Shown here: positions 33,203-42,460 of the stretch, in pieces
Layout of the letters: each line of letters opens with the position of its first letter
Numbering within the stretch: position 1 is the stretch's first letter
Origin: Clostridia bacterium
GTDB taxonomy: Bacteria; Bacillota; Clostridia; Lachnospirales; CAG-274
Direction of reading: 5' to 3'
Assembly (NCBI GenBank): GCA_030524425.1
Contig: JAUNGN010000019.1
Span: 1 to 48,986 of the forward strand
Length of the DNA: 48,986 bases
Notes under the pieces: model-generated
The model's database searches: none
What the model was told of the DNA's origin: nothing
The model's input: only the letters and a program-made list of their open reading frames with translations
Translations under genes and position numbers: made by a program

Positions 33203-35308
33203 ATGGCTAATAGAGAGTTCCCATTGGAAAGAACTAGAAATATTGGTATTATGGCTCATATCGATGCAGGTAAGACAACTCTTACAGAGCGTATCTTATA
33301 CTACACCGGTAAGACTTATAAAATTGGTGATACTCACGAAGGTACAGCACAGATGGACTGGATGGAGCAGGAGCAGGAGAGAGGTATTACAATCACTTCT
33401 GCAGCTACTACAACTCAGTGGCATATCGGTGATGCACCTATGCACAGAATAAATATTATTGATACTCCGGGTCACGTTGACTTCACTGTTGAGGTTGAGC
33501 GTTCATTAAGAGTACTTGATGGTTCTGTTGCTGTATTTGATGCTAAGGGCGGCGTTGAGCCTCAGTCTGAAACTGTATGGAGACAGGCTGAAAGATATCA
33601 TGTACCTAGAATGTGTTTTGTTAATAAGATGGACATTATGGGTGCAGATTTCTACAATTGTGTAGATCAGATTAAAAACAGATTAGGTGCTAATCCTATT
33701 CCTGTTCAGTTACCAATCGGTGCTGAGGATGATTTCGTTGGTATTATTGACCTTATGGAAATGAAGGCTTATATCTATAATGATAAGCAGGGTACTGACA
33801 TTTCTATTGAAGATATTCCTGCTGATATGGCTGATAAGGCTCAGGAATACAGAGAGTCCATGGTTGAAGCAATTGCTTCTACTGATGAAGCTCTTATGGA
33901 TAAGTATTTTGAAGAAGGCGACTTAAGTATTGAAGATATGAAGAAGGCTCTTAGAAAGGCTTGTATCGCATGTGAGGCAGTTCCTGTTTTATGCGGTTCA
34001 GCTTACAGAAACAAGGGTGTTCAGAAAATGCTTGACGCTGTACTTGAATATATGCCTGCACCAACTGATATCCCTTCAATTAAGGGACATATTCCGGGTG
34101 ATGAGGAGAATGAGGTTGAAAGACATTCTTCTGATACAGAGCCATTCTCAGCTCTTGCATTCAAGATTATGAATGACCCGTTTGTAGGTAAGTTAGCATT
34201 CTTCAGAGTTTATTCAGGTGTATTGGAGTCAGGTTCTTATGTTTATAACTCTGTAAAGGGTAAGAAAGAAAGAATCGGTAGAATTCTTCAGATGCATGCT
34301 AATGACCGTAAGGAAATTGATAAGGTTTATGCAGGTGATATTGCTGCAGCTGTAGGTCTTAAGTTTACAACTACAGGTGATACACTTTGTGATGAAGCTA
34401 ATGAAGTAATCCTTGAGTCTATGAATTTCCCTGATCCTGTTATTTCTGTTGCTATTGAGCCTAAAACTAAGGCAGGCAGAGATAAGATGGGTATTGCTCT
34501 TGCTAAGCTGGCAGAGGAAGATCCTACATTTAAGACTTATACTAATCAGGAAACAGGCGATACTATTATTGCAGGTATGGGTGAGCTTCACCTTGAAATC
34601 ATTGTTGACAGACTTTTAAGAGAGTTTAAGGTTGAGGCTAATGTAGGTGCACCACAGGTTGCTTACAGAGAGTCATTTGGTCATGATGTAGATCAGGAAC
34701 ACAAGTATTCAAGACAGTCAGGCGGTCGTGGTCAGTACGGTCACTGTAAGGTTAAGTTTGAAGTTATGGATACTAATGACGAGAAGAACTACGAGTTTGT
34801 AAACGAAGTTGTTGGTGGTGCTATTCCTAAGGAATACATTCCTGCAGTTGATGCAGGTATTCAGGAAGCTATGCAGTCAGGTGTAATTGCAGGTTATCCT
34901 GTTGTTGGTCTTAGAGCAAGATGTTATGATGGTTCTTATCATGAAGTTGACTCTTCAGAAATGGCATTTAAGATTGCCGGTTCAATGGCATTCAAGGAGG
35001 CTATGAAGAAGTCTGATCCTAAGCTTCTTGAGCCAATTATGAAGGTTGAAATCACTATCCCTGAGGAATACTTAGGCGATGTTATGGGTGATGTAAGTTC
35101 AAGAAGAGGCAGAATTGAAGGTATGGATGACCAGAGCGGTGCTAAGATCGTACATGCTTATGTTCCTCTTGCTGAAATGTTCGGTTATTCTACTGCACTT
35201 CGTTCTTCTACTCAGGGTAGAGGTACTTACGCTATGGAAGTACACCATTACGAGGCTGTTCCTAAGTCAATTCAGGAGCAGGTTGCATCAGGAAAGGCTG
35301 ATAATTAA
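33203..35308 (+). CDS. fusA: elongation factor G
   Basis: A 701-residue translocase GTPase. The G domain has [19 protein letters not shown] (17-35), the switch region [36 protein letters not shown] and GSAYRNKG. Domains II-V follow, ending near [16 protein letters not shown]. Length and motifs fit the canonical translocation factor rather than a paralog. Third gene of the str operon; tuf follows beyond a 230-bp gap with a hairpin and its own promoter. Confidence 0.97.
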   Translation: MANREFPLERTRNIGIMAHIDAGKTTLTERILYYTGKTYKIGDTHEGTAQMDWMEQEQERGITITSAATTTQWHIGDAPMHRINIIDTPGHVDFTVEVERSLRVLDGSVAVFDAKGGVEPQSETVWRQAERYHVPRMCFVNKMDIMGADFYNCVDQIKNRLGANPIPVQLPIGAEDDFVGIIDLMEMKAYIYNDKQGTDISIEDIPADMADKAQEYRESMVEAIASTDEALMDKYFEEGDLSIEDMKKALRKACIACEAVPVLCGSAYRNKGVQKMLDAVLEYMPAPTDIPSIKGHIPGDEENEVERHSSDTEPFSALAFKIMNDPFVGKLAFFRVYSGVLESGSYVYNSVKGKKERIGRILQMHANDRKEIDKVYAGDIAAAVGLKFTTTGDTLCDEANEVILESMNFPDPVISVAIEPKTKAGRDKMGIALAKLAEEDPTFKTYTNQETGDTIIAGMGELHLEIIVDRLLREFKVEANVGAPQVAYRESFGHDVDQEHKYSRQSGGRGQYGHCKVKFEVMDTNDEKNYEFVNEVVGGAIPKEYIPAVDAGIQEAMQSGVIAGYPVVGLRARCYDGSYHEVDSSEMAFKIAGSMAFKEAMKKSDPKLLEPIMKVEITIPEEYLGDVMGDVSSRRGRIEGMDDQSGAKIVHAYVPLAEMFGYSTALRSSTQGRGTYAMEVHHYEAVPKSIQEQVASGKADN

Positions 35309-35401
35309 TAAATTACAGTGCTTTTTGTAAACAATGGCGACAGTTTGGATTACAAATTGCAGCTATAACAAAGTTTTGTTAATATAATTTAATTTTAAAA
35401 T

Positions 35402-35433
35402 TTGCAGGCATTATTGTAAAATAATGCTTGCAA
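35402..35433 (+). terminator. hairpin between fusA and tuf
   Basis: TTGCAGGCATTATT (35402-35415) pairs with AATAATGCTTGCAA (35420-35433), 14 bp with one wobble and a 4-nt loop. The T-tract after it is short. Its right arm contains the -35 element of the tuf promoter. Confidence 0.55.
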
Positions 35434-35456
35434 TTTACCATAAAATTTACTATAAT
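35428..35456 (+). promoter_or_regulatory. promoter of tuf
   Basis: TTGCAA (35428-35433), a 17-bp spacer and a perfect TATAAT (35451-35456), 82 bp before the start. Confidence 0.65.
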
Positions 35457-35538
35457 AAATATAGTGCTGTAACTGATGGTGTTATCATTGGTTAAAACTA
35501 AAAGATTATTCTATTTATTTTAAGGAGGAAACTTAAAA

Positions 35539-36726
35539 ATGGCTAAGGCAAAATTTGAAAGAAACAAGCCTCATGTTAATATTGGTACTATCGGTCACGT
35601 TGACCATGGTAAGACTACATTAACAGCGGCTATCACTAAGACTCTTCATGAGAGATATCAGTTAGGCGAGGCAGTTGCATTCGATAATATCGATAAGGCT
35701 CCAGAGGAAAGAGAAAGAGGTATCACTATCTCTACTGCACACGTTGAGTATGAGACTCCTAACCGTCACTATGCACACGTTGACTGTCCGGGTCATGCTG
35801 ACTACGTTAAGAACATGATCACTGGTGCTGCTCAGATGGATGGTGCTATCCTTGTAGTTGCTGCTACTGATGGTCCTATGGCTCAGACTAGAGAGCATAT
35901 CCTTCTTTCAAGACAGGTAGGCGTTCCTTATATCGTAGTATTCATGAACAAGTGTGATATGGTTGATGATGAGGAATTATTAGATTTAGTAGAAATGGAA
36001 ATTACTGAACTTCTTGAGGAATACGGCTTTGAAGGTTGTCCAATTGTTAGAGGTTCTGCATTCCAGGCTCTTCAGGATCCATCAAGTGAATGGGGCGACA
36101 AGATTATTGAATTATTCAACGTAATTGAAGAATATATTCCTAATCCGGAAAGAGATACAGAAAAGCCTTTCCTTATGCCGGTTGAGGACGTATTCTCAAT
36201 CACCGGTAGAGGTACTGTTGCTACCGGTAGAGTAGAAAGAGGTATCCTTAAGATTAATGATGAAGTAGAAATCGTTGGTCTTAATGACGAAGCTAGAAAG
36301 GTTGTTGTAACTGGTATTGAAATGTTCAGAAAGCTTCTTGATTCTGCTGAACCGGGTGACAACATTGGTGCACTTTTAAGAGGTGTTGCCAGAGATGAAA
36401 TCGAAAGAGGTCAGGTTCTTGCAGCTCCTGGTACTATCACTCCTCATACTAAGTTTACTGCTCAGGTTTACGTTCTTAAGCAGGATGAGGGTGGTCGTCA
36501 TAAGCCATTCTTCAACAACTATCGTCCACAGTTCTATTTCAGAACTACTGACGTTACTGGTGTTATTACTCTTCCAGAGGGTACAGAAATGTGTATGCCT
36601 GGCGATAACGTAGAAATGACTATTGAGCTTATTTCTCACATCGCTATGGAGCAGGGTCTTAGATTCGCTATCCGTGAGGGTGGCAGAACTGTAGGTTCTG
36701 GTTCTGTTGTATCTATCATTGAGTAA
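35539..36726 (+). CDS. tuf: elongation factor Tu
   Basis: A 395-residue GTPase that delivers aminoacyl-tRNA to the ribosome. It has [18 protein letters not shown] (19-36), the switch I segment [47 protein letters not shown] and SAFQAL. Domains II and III are complete, ending [14 protein letters not shown]. It is expressed from its own strong promoter and ends at a strong terminator. Codon use is enriched in C-ending codons relative to its neighbours, as expected for a highly expressed gene. Confidence 0.98.
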   Translation: MAKAKFERNKPHVNIGTIGHVDHGKTTLTAAITKTLHERYQLGEAVAFDNIDKAPEERERGITISTAHVEYETPNRHYAHVDCPGHADYVKNMITGAAQMDGAILVVAATDGPMAQTREHILLSRQVGVPYIVVFMNKCDMVDDEELLDLVEMEITELLEEYGFEGCPIVRGSAFQALQDPSSEWGDKIIELFNVIEEYIPNPERDTEKPFLMPVEDVFSITGRGTVATGRVERGILKINDEVEIVGLNDEARKVVVTGIEMFRKLLDSAEPGDNIGALLRGVARDEIERGQVLAAPGTITPHTKFTAQVYVLKQDEGGRHKPFFNNYRPQFYFRTTDVTGVITLPEGTEMCMPGDNVEMTIELISHIAMEQGLRFAIREGGRTVGSGSVVSIIE

Positions 36727-36749
36727 TTAATATTATTAAGTGATAATTA

Positions 36750-36776
36750 AACCTCGGTCTTTGACCGAGGTTTTTT
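36750..36776 (+). terminator. terminator after tuf
   Basis: AACCTCGGTC and GACCGAGGTT with a 3-nt loop, followed by TTTT. Confidence 0.9.
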
Positions 36777-36888
36777 GCTGTTGTATAATGATGAGAATAT
36801 AGCAAAACAGGAAAGGTTTGAGGGTATGTCAGAAAACTATATATGATATAATCATATTGTTAATCAAAATTATGATGAGGTATAAAAT

Positions 36889-37458
36889 ATGAGTAATGTT
36901 GAAATTAGGATAGCCAATACAGATGACGCCGAAGATATACTGAAAATTTATGAATACTATGTAAAGAACACTGCTATTACATTTGAATATGATGTGCCGG
37001 CAGAAGATGAATTCAAAGAAAGAATGGCCAATACGTTAAAGAAGTATCCGTATTTTGTTGCAGTTTTATATGGTAAAATTATAGGGTATGCCTATGCAGG
37101 GCCGTTTGTAGGTCGTGCAGCCTATGATTGGTCAGCAGAAATGACAATTTATATAGCAAAGGATGAAAAAAAGCATGGAATTGGAAGAAAGCTGTGTGAA
37201 ACATTGGAAAGCAATCTTAGTAAAATGGGAGTTATAAATCTTTATGCCTGTATTGGATACCCTGAGATTGAAGACGAATATCTGACACGAAACAGTGCAG
37301 AATTTCATGAACATATGGGATTTACCAAAGTTGGAGAATTTCATAAATGTGGTTATAAATTTCAGCGGTGGTATAATATGATTTGGATGGAAAAAATAAT
37401 CGGAAAACACGAAAGTGAACAAAAAGCAATCAGATGTTTTTCGGAAATAGAGTATTAA
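36889..37458 (+). CDS. GNAT acetyltransferase, phosphinothricin-acetyltransferase-like
   Basis: A 189-residue acetyl-CoA-dependent N-acetyltransferase. The N-terminal IRIANTDDAEDILKIYEYYV and TFEYDVPAEDEFKERM match the Pat-type branch. The core has FVAVLYGKIIGYAYAGPF and the acetyl-CoA loop DEKKHGIGRKLCETLE (about 88-103). Residues 140-165 carry HEHMGFTKVGEFHKCGYKF. True substrates of such proteins in anaerobes are usually unknown and often methionine derivatives or small amines. It is monocistronic between the tuf terminator and a terminator at 37555. Confidence 0.82.
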   Translation: MSNVEIRIANTDDAEDILKIYEYYVKNTAITFEYDVPAEDEFKERMANTLKKYPYFVAVLYGKIIGYAYAGPFVGRAAYDWSAEMTIYIAKDEKKHGIGRKLCETLESNLSKMGVINLYACIGYPEIEDEYLTRNSAEFHEHMGFTKVGEFHKCGYKFQRWYNMIWMEKIIGKHESEQKAIRCFSEIEY

Positions 37459-37554
37459 GTGATTTGGCTTTTTTCGGGAATTACTGTTTAATTTAAAATA
37501 TTAAATAAAAGTACTAATTAAATAATAACAGTATGAAATTGAGAGTTTTAGCCT

Positions 37555-37588
37555 AAAAAGGTGTTGTATATTGGTACAACACCTTTTT
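37555..37588. terminator. terminator after the GNAT gene
   Basis: AAAAAGGTGTTGTA (37555-37568) and TACAACACCTTTTT (37575-37588) form a 14-bp stem with A and T runs on both sides. It can serve the GNAT gene and perhaps the convergent ferritin-like gene. Confidence 0.85.
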
Positions 37589-37679
37589 ATATTGTGGTAG
37601 GTGGTAAAACTGTATTTTGGGGTTTAGGTTTTTTTGTGTATGGTAACATAATGTTTTTAATTTAAATTATTAATTAAAT

Positions 37680-38093
37680 TTATCTGTATTTACTATACAT
37701 AAAGTTTAATCGAGCAGCATGATTTTGTTCATCTGTTATTATTTCAGTCAGGTAATTTTTAAACTGTGAATCTTCCAAGGCAAAAAGAATAGGTCTGTAT
37801 GCTTCAACTGCACTCAGCTCATCTGCTATAGCAGTAATAAAGTTATTTATTAAATCTGAATTAATATCTTTATATTTAATTTCATTAGGTGTATAATCCT
37901 CATTTGTAAGTTTATTATAAATATCTTTAAACATTTTAAGATGTTTTTCTTCATCAAGGCTCATTTGTTCAAGTGTTTTTTTATCGTCAATATCTCTGAC
38001 TGAATTTGCAAGTTCTGAGTAATATTTGTTGTCTATGGTTTCATCTTGTATTGCATCCTTTATAAGCTCTAAAACATATTTATTTGAATACAT
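37680..38093 (-). CDS. ferritin-like diiron protein
   Basis: A 137-residue all-helical protein of the ferritin/rubrerythrin superfamily. Candidate diiron ligands occur as E in QDETIDNKYYSELA (about 17-30), EEKH (about 48-51), E in ADELSAVEAYR and the second ExxH-type motif DEQNHAARLN (about 121-130). There is no rubredoxin domain with paired cysteines, so it is not a full rubrerythrin. Likely roles are oxygen or peroxide protection or iron handling, by analogy. It stands alone, divergent from the ParB-like gene, sharing the AT-rich gap 38094-38249. Confidence 0.75.
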   Translation of the reverse strand: MYSNKYVLELIKDAIQDETIDNKYYSELANSVRDIDDKKTLEQMSLDEEKHLKMFKDIYNKLTNEDYTPNEIKYKDINSDLINNFITAIADELSAVEAYRPILFALEDSQFKNYLTEIITDEQNHAARLNFMYSKYR

Positions 38094-38193
38094 ATGCTGA
38101 CCCCTAAGTGTTTTATATATGTATATGCATTAACAATAATTTTGGTGAATAAAAAAATGTCGATATATATATAAATAAAGCCTAATATTAATA

Positions 38194-38221
38194 TGGTAAA
38201 AATTGGTAAATATGGTATAAT
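38194..38221 (+). promoter_or_regulatory. TGGTA repeats over the parB-like promoter
   Basis: TGGTA occurs at 38194, 38204 and 38213, about one helical turn apart. The last runs into a TATAAT -10 box (38216-38221), 29 bp before the gene. The phased repeats could be an operator. Confidence 0.4.
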
Positions 38222-38249
38222 TATATCATAAAATTTAGGAGGCGATATT

Positions 38250-39056
38250 ATGAGAGATAGTGAATATAATTATGGTAACAGACTTGTTTATTTACCTGTA
38301 GATAAAATTTTACCTAATCCCTATCAGACAAGAACAAATTATAATAAAGGAAGTATTGATGAGCTTGTAAAATCCATAAAGAATTATGGAGTACTGCAGC
38401 CTATAGGTGTAAGACTAATAAATAAAAGGGTTTATGAGCTTATCTTTGGGGAAAGGCGTCTTATGGCGTGCAAAATAGCAGGTATAGACAGCATTCCCGC
38501 CATTATAACGGAAATTGGCGACAGAGAGGCTGCCGCATTGACTATATCAGAAAATATTCATAGAAAAAGTCTGCATTATATTGAAATGGCTGAGGGGATA
38601 AATATTTTATATAAAGGCTTTGGGTATAGTGAAGGTGAAATATCTCAGATTTTAAACATAGATGAAGCTGTGGTAAATGAGTATATTTTATTAAATGAAT
38701 TTAGCAGAGATATAAAAACCATGCTTATAAGAAGTGATATACCAAAGGACCATGCAGAAATTCTATTGAAAACTCAGGATAATGAAATACATAAAAAAAT
38801 TATAGAAAAGGTAAGTGAGTATAATTTGAACAAAGAGAAAACAGAAATAATGGTAAAGAGTGCAATAAAGGAAAAAATGATTGGTACAGCCGAAACTCAG
38901 CATAGAAATATTAAAAAGAAGTTTACCGATTTAAGGCTTTTTACAAATACATTAAAGCAGGCTATTAATCTTATAAATGAATCAGGTATGACAAGTAATT
39001 ATGAAATTGAAAAAGATGAGGATAATTACAGAATTTCAATAAATATTAATGTATAA
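38250..39056 (+). CDS. ParB/Noc-like protein without ParA neighbour
   Basis: A 268-residue protein of the ParB superfamily. The N-terminal CTP-binding domain has LPVDKILPNPYQTR (14-28), GVLQPIGVR and GERRLMACK (67-75), followed by AAALTISENIHRKSLHYIEMAEG. The central HTH domain (about 118-170) reads SEGEISQILNIDEAVVNEYILL. The C-terminus lacks an obvious match to the ParB dimerisation zipper. It has a strong AGGAGG site. There is no parA, noc partner or replication gene next to it, so a chromosome-partition role cannot be assumed; it may be a nucleoid-occlusion-like or regulatory paralog. Its stop lies in a repeat. Confidence 0.82.
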   Translation: MRDSEYNYGNRLVYLPVDKILPNPYQTRTNYNKGSIDELVKSIKNYGVLQPIGVRLINKRVYELIFGERRLMACKIAGIDSIPAIITEIGDREAAALTISENIHRKSLHYIEMAEGINILYKGFGYSEGEISQILNIDEAVVNEYILLNEFSRDIKTMLIRSDIPKDHAEILLKTQDNEIHKKIIEKVSEYNLNKEKTEIMVKSAIKEKMIGTAETQHRNIKKKFTDLRLFTNTLKQAINLINESGMTSNYEIEKDEDNYRISININV

Positions 39057-39105
39057 GTTATTTTTAATAGCAAGACAAGCTCCGGCTTACTCAGGATAAG
39101 TTATA
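39053..39105. repeat. GATAAGTTATA repeat, short copy
   Basis: ATAAGTTAT occurs as a direct repeat at 39053-39061 and 39096-39104, flanking 34 bp with an AAGC/GCTT mini-stem. AAGCTCC...GGATAAGTTATA resembles 29824-29852 closely. The first repeat contains the parB-like stop codon. Confidence 0.6.
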
Positions 39106-39152
39106 TAAAAAAAACTATACGTAATATTAAAATTTTTGTATAGGTATTTATC

Positions 39153-39181
39153 TTGACTTTATTCAAAAAGAGGTATAAAAT
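39153..39181 (+). promoter_or_regulatory. promoter of the CPA2 antiporter gene
   Basis: TTGACT (39153-39158), a 17-bp spacer and TAAAAT (39176-39181), 71 bp before the start. Confidence 0.6.
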
Positions 39182-39252
39182 AAAGGGGCAATGGGGGTTG
39201 GAGCAGGTATGCTTTAATTTCCCATTAATTTTTTGCAGTTGGGGGTTATATT

Positions 39253-40473
39253 ATGTCATTTATTGCAGAACTATTTGAAGGAGAATATGGATATTTGGCT
39301 ACTTTGGCTATTATTCTTTTGTCAACCAAGGTACTTGGACTGGCATCAAGAAGGGTACATATGCCGGCAGTTGTTGGTGCATTATTGGCTGGTATTATTT
39401 TAGGACCATCCTGCTTTGGTGTTGTTCACCAGACAGACTTTTTGAACAAGACTGCTGAAATTGGTGTTGTTATTCTTATGTTTTTATCCGGTCTTGAAAC
39501 AGATTTGGAGGAACTTAAGGAAAACGGTATTGCTTCATTTATAGTTGCTCTTATTGGTGTAATTGTGCCTCTTGTTGGCGGAGGATTAACATATTATATT
39601 ATGAATCCTGAAGGCGAAGCAACTGTGAATTTGCTTAAAGCTATATTTGTGGGTGTTACATTAACTGCTACTTCTGTTAGTATTACAGTGGAAACCTTAA
39701 GAGAGCTTGGTAAGCTTTCAGGCCGAATGGGTACAACAATTTTGGGAGCTGCAGTAATAGACGATATTATTGGCATCATAGTTTTAACTACGATTACAAG
39801 TATGAGCGGCGGCTCAGATGTATCTTTACCTATTGTGCTTTTAAAGATATTATTATTCTTTATATTTGTTCTTATTGCGGCAGTAGCTATATTTACAGTT
39901 AAAAGGAAGATATTCCCCCATATAAGGATGAGAAGAAGAATATCAATTTATGTTTTAGCTTTTTGCTTTATATTGAGCTTCTGTGCTGAAAAGTTCTTTG
40001 GTGTAGCCGATATTACAGGTGCATATTTTGCCGGTGTAATTTTATGTAACTTTGGTGCAAAGGAATATATTGACCAGAGATTTGATATTTTGGGTTACTT
40101 GTTTTTCTCACCAATATTTTTTGCAAGTATTGGTTTAAAGACTAATTTGACTGAGTTAATTGCAAATCCGGGAATTATAATTTTTGCTTTAGTACTTTTG
40201 ATAGTGGCTATTTTATCCAAGATAATCGGCTGCGGTATTGGTGCAAAGATTTGTAAGTTTGACAACAAGGATGCGTTGTCAATTGGTATTGGTATGGTAT
40301 CAAGAGGTGAGGTTGCACTTATTGTAGCTCAGAAGGGTGCAAATTGTGGTCTTCTTGAGTCAAATATGTTCCCTGCCATTGTATTTATGGTAATTGTCAC
40401 AACTCTTATAACTCCTGTTTTGCTTAAGTTAATTCTTACAGATAGGAGTCAAAAGAACGCAGTTAATTGTTAA
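39253..40473 (+). CDS. CPA2-family cation:proton antiporter
   Basis: A 406-residue membrane protein of the Kef/NapA-like CPA2 family, with about 12 helices. Marks are PAVVGALLAGIILGPSCFG (about 38-56), IGVVILMFLSGLETDLEEL (about 73-91), TLTATSVSITVETLRELG (about 135-152), AAVIDDIIGIIVLT with the paired acidic DD in the ion-binding helix (about 166-179), and VSRGEVALIVAQKG near the end. It has no C-terminal RCK domain, so Kef-type nucleotide gating is unlikely. The ion (sodium or potassium) cannot be told. Monocistronic. Confidence 0.9.
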   Translation: MSFIAELFEGEYGYLATLAIILLSTKVLGLASRRVHMPAVVGALLAGIILGPSCFGVVHQTDFLNKTAEIGVVILMFLSGLETDLEELKENGIASFIVALIGVIVPLVGGGLTYYIMNPEGEATVNLLKAIFVGVTLTATSVSITVETLRELGKLSGRMGTTILGAAVIDDIIGIIVLTTITSMSGGSDVSLPIVLLKILLFFIFVLIAAVAIFTVKRKIFPHIRMRRRISIYVLAFCFILSFCAEKFFGVADITGAYFAGVILCNFGAKEYIDQRFDILGYLFFSPIFFASIGLKTNLTELIANPGIIIFALVLLIVAILSKIIGCGIGAKICKFDNKDALSIGIGMVSRGEVALIVAQKGANCGLLESNMFPAIVFMVIVTTLITPVLLKLILTDRSQKNAVNC

Positions 40474-40483
40474 AAATTATGTA

Positions 40484-40526
40484 AAAAAGAGAGTTCATTT
40501 TAAGTTTTTAGGTGAACTCTCTTTTT
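40484..40526. terminator. terminator between antiporter and nnr genes
   Basis: AAAAAGAGAGTTCA (40484-40497) and TGAACTCTCTTTTT (40513-40526) form a 14-bp stem with a run of A on one side and T on the other, suiting both convergent transcripts. Confidence 0.85.
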
Positions 40527-40530
40527 GTGT

Positions 40531-41973
40531 TTAATGCAGTATTTCATTAATTGCTTTTGGTATTGCTCTTGATATATTAAGGGCAAGGACACTGTAACTG
40601 CTGCTTTCTTCTTCTGCAATTTCTCCTGCTTTGCCGTTTATATAAGTGCCAAGACAGGAAGCATCAAAAGCATTAACTCCCTGTGCCATAAGTCCTGTTA
40701 TTACTCCGGTTAAAGAATCTCCGCTGCCTCCCTTGCTCATAGCAGGGGTGCCTGTAATATTTATACAAATTCTGCCGTCAGGTGAAGCAATAATACTGCG
40801 GGCGTCCTTTAATACCACAACAGTGTTATATTTTTCGGCATAATCTTTTGCAATTTTAATTATATTTTCCTTTATGCGGCTTACATCAAGTCCTGTAAGT
40901 CTTGACATTTCTTTTAAATGAGGAGTTATTACTGATGTGTAACTTTTAAGCTCTTCATTTTCAGCAATGATATTTAAGGCATCAGCATCGGCAACAACAG
41001 GAGTCTTTGCATTCTTTAAGACATATTTAACAAGCTCTTTGCTTTCGTCACTTATTCCTAAGCCTGAACCAATTGCGATAACATTTCCATAGTCTAAACT
41101 CATATTTTCTCTGCGGGTTGTAACCGCTTCAGGTAATGTGTTATGAATAACGCTTATAACATGAGGAGAAGAGCATATATTTACCAAACCACAGCCGGCC
41201 ATATAAGCAGAAGTACCGTTAATAACTGCTGCTCCTGCCATTGTATCGCAGCCTGATATAAATAATGCTTTGCCGTAAGTACCTTTGTTTGAATCAGGAA
41301 TTCTTTTGGGTAAAAGAACTGAGGGATTTTCAAGAATAAAGGCATTATAATTGCATATGTATGGCACACCAATATTTTTAACAACAAGTTTACCTATATG
41401 AGAATATGCAGGATATAAAAGCAAACCGATTTTAGGTAAATGGAATGTAACCGTTATATCTGCATTGACGGCAATGCCGTAATCATTGCCATTATCTGAA
41501 TTTACTCCGGTAGGGCAGTCTATTGAAATTATAAATTTGCCTTTATTAATAAGGTTTACAATTTCGATATATTCATCATTCAGTTTTCTTGAAAGTCCTG
41601 TACCTATAAGGGCGTCTACAACTAAATCATAGTTATTTATATTAATATCCTCTGTACCATAAACGATGTCTGAATTATATTTTTTAAGAATTTCAAGATT
41701 TTTTCTGCAGTCCGTGGTTGCTTTTTCTTTATTTCCCACAAAAATTATTTTTGTTTTAATGCCATTAGTGATTAACATTCTGGCAATAGCCAAACCGTCA
41801 CCGCCGTTATTTCCTTTTCCTGCAAACACAATTACATTTTTAGGATTATGAGAAAGAATAACATCAACAGCCCCTCTTGCCGCATTTTCCATTAAAATAA
41901 GTGAGGGTATTCCCTTATCTTCAATGGCAGTTCTTTCAATTTCCTTCATTTCCATATTAGTTAATAGAAACAT
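40531..41973 (-). CDS. nnr: bifunctional NAD(P)H-hydrate epimerase/dehydratase
   Basis: A 480-residue metabolite-repair fusion. The N-terminal YjeF_N epimerase (about 1-205) has MENAARG, FAGKGNNGGDGLAIARML and ALIGTGLSRKL, and interconverts the R and S hydrates of NAD(P)H. The C-terminal ribokinase-like dehydratase (about 215-480) has GTYGKALFISGC, PVVADADALN, TPHLKEMSRLTG and the GTPAMSKGGSGDSLTGVI motif with the catalytic Asp. It dehydrates the S form using ADP or ATP. It follows acpS by 9 bp, a pairing common in Firmicutes. Confidence 0.94.
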   Translation of the reverse strand: MFLLTNMEMKEIERTAIEDKGIPSLILMENAARGAVDVILSHNPKNVIVFAGKGNNGGDGLAIARMLITNGIKTKIIFVGNKEKATTDCRKNLEILKKYNSDIVYGTEDININNYDLVVDALIGTGLSRKLNDEYIEIVNLINKGKFIISIDCPTGVNSDNGNDYGIAVNADITVTFHLPKIGLLLYPAYSHIGKLVVKNIGVPYICNYNAFILENPSVLLPKRIPDSNKGTYGKALFISGCDTMAGAAVINGTSAYMAGCGLVNICSSPHVISVIHNTLPEAVTTRRENMSLDYGNVIAIGSGLGISDESKELVKYVLKNAKTPVVADADALNIIAENEELKSYTSVITPHLKEMSRLTGLDVSRIKENIIKIAKDYAEKYNTVVVLKDARSIIASPDGRICINITGTPAMSKGGSGDSLTGVITGLMAQGVNAFDASCLGTYINGKAGEIAEEESSSYSVLALNISRAIPKAINEILH

Positions 41974-41982
41974 TTAATCACC

Positions 41983-42342
41983 TCAGTCTTCAATTATTGC
42001 AAAAGCAATGGCATTTTCCTTGCTGTGAGAAATTGATATATAAACCTGACCTCCAATGGAGTCAAGTAAATCCTTTGCACTTCCGTATAAATTAACATAA
42101 GGCTTTCCTTTTAAATCTCTTAGTACCTCTATTTCAATAGGTGAACATCCGGCAAAACCTGTGCCTAACGCTTTTGCTACAGCCTCCTTGGCCGCAAAAT
42201 TACCTGCCAAGGTCTGGGGATTTACCCCGTGATATAGCTTTTGTTCTGTTTTAGTAAATATTTTATCCAAAAAGCTCTGTTTATCTATAGTTTTTTTAAT
42301 TCTGTCAATTTCTATAATATCTGTGCCTATTCCCTTAACCAT
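41983..42342 (-). CDS. acpS: holo-[acyl-carrier-protein] synthase
   Basis: A 119-residue enzyme that attaches the phosphopantetheine arm of CoA to acyl carrier protein. It has the AcpS signatures IGTDIIEIDRIKKTI (4-18) with the metal-binding Asp, and NFAAKEAVAKALGTGF (about 48-63). The C-terminus carries VYISISHSKENAIAFAI. Length is normal. It forms an operon with nnr and is divergent from birA. Confidence 0.95.
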   Translation of the reverse strand: MVKGIGTDIIEIDRIKKTIDKQSFLDKIFTKTEQKLYHGVNPQTLAGNFAAKEAVAKALGTGFAGCSPIEIEVLRDLKGKPYVNLYGSAKDLLDSIGGQVYISISHSKENAIAFAIIED

Positions 42343-42413
42343 AAATGCACCTCCTTATATAATCAGTATAACTTAATATTTGTAAAAAAACAATATTTAT
42401 AATTATAAATAAA

Positions 42414-42442
42414 TTGCAATAATCTGAAAGTTCTGATATGAT
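42414..42442 (+). promoter_or_regulatory. promoter of birA
   Basis: TTGCAA (42414-42419), a 17-bp spacer and TATGAT (42437-42442), 18 bp before the ATG. Confidence 0.5.
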
Positions 42443-42460
42443 ATGTAATGAGGTGAGTTA

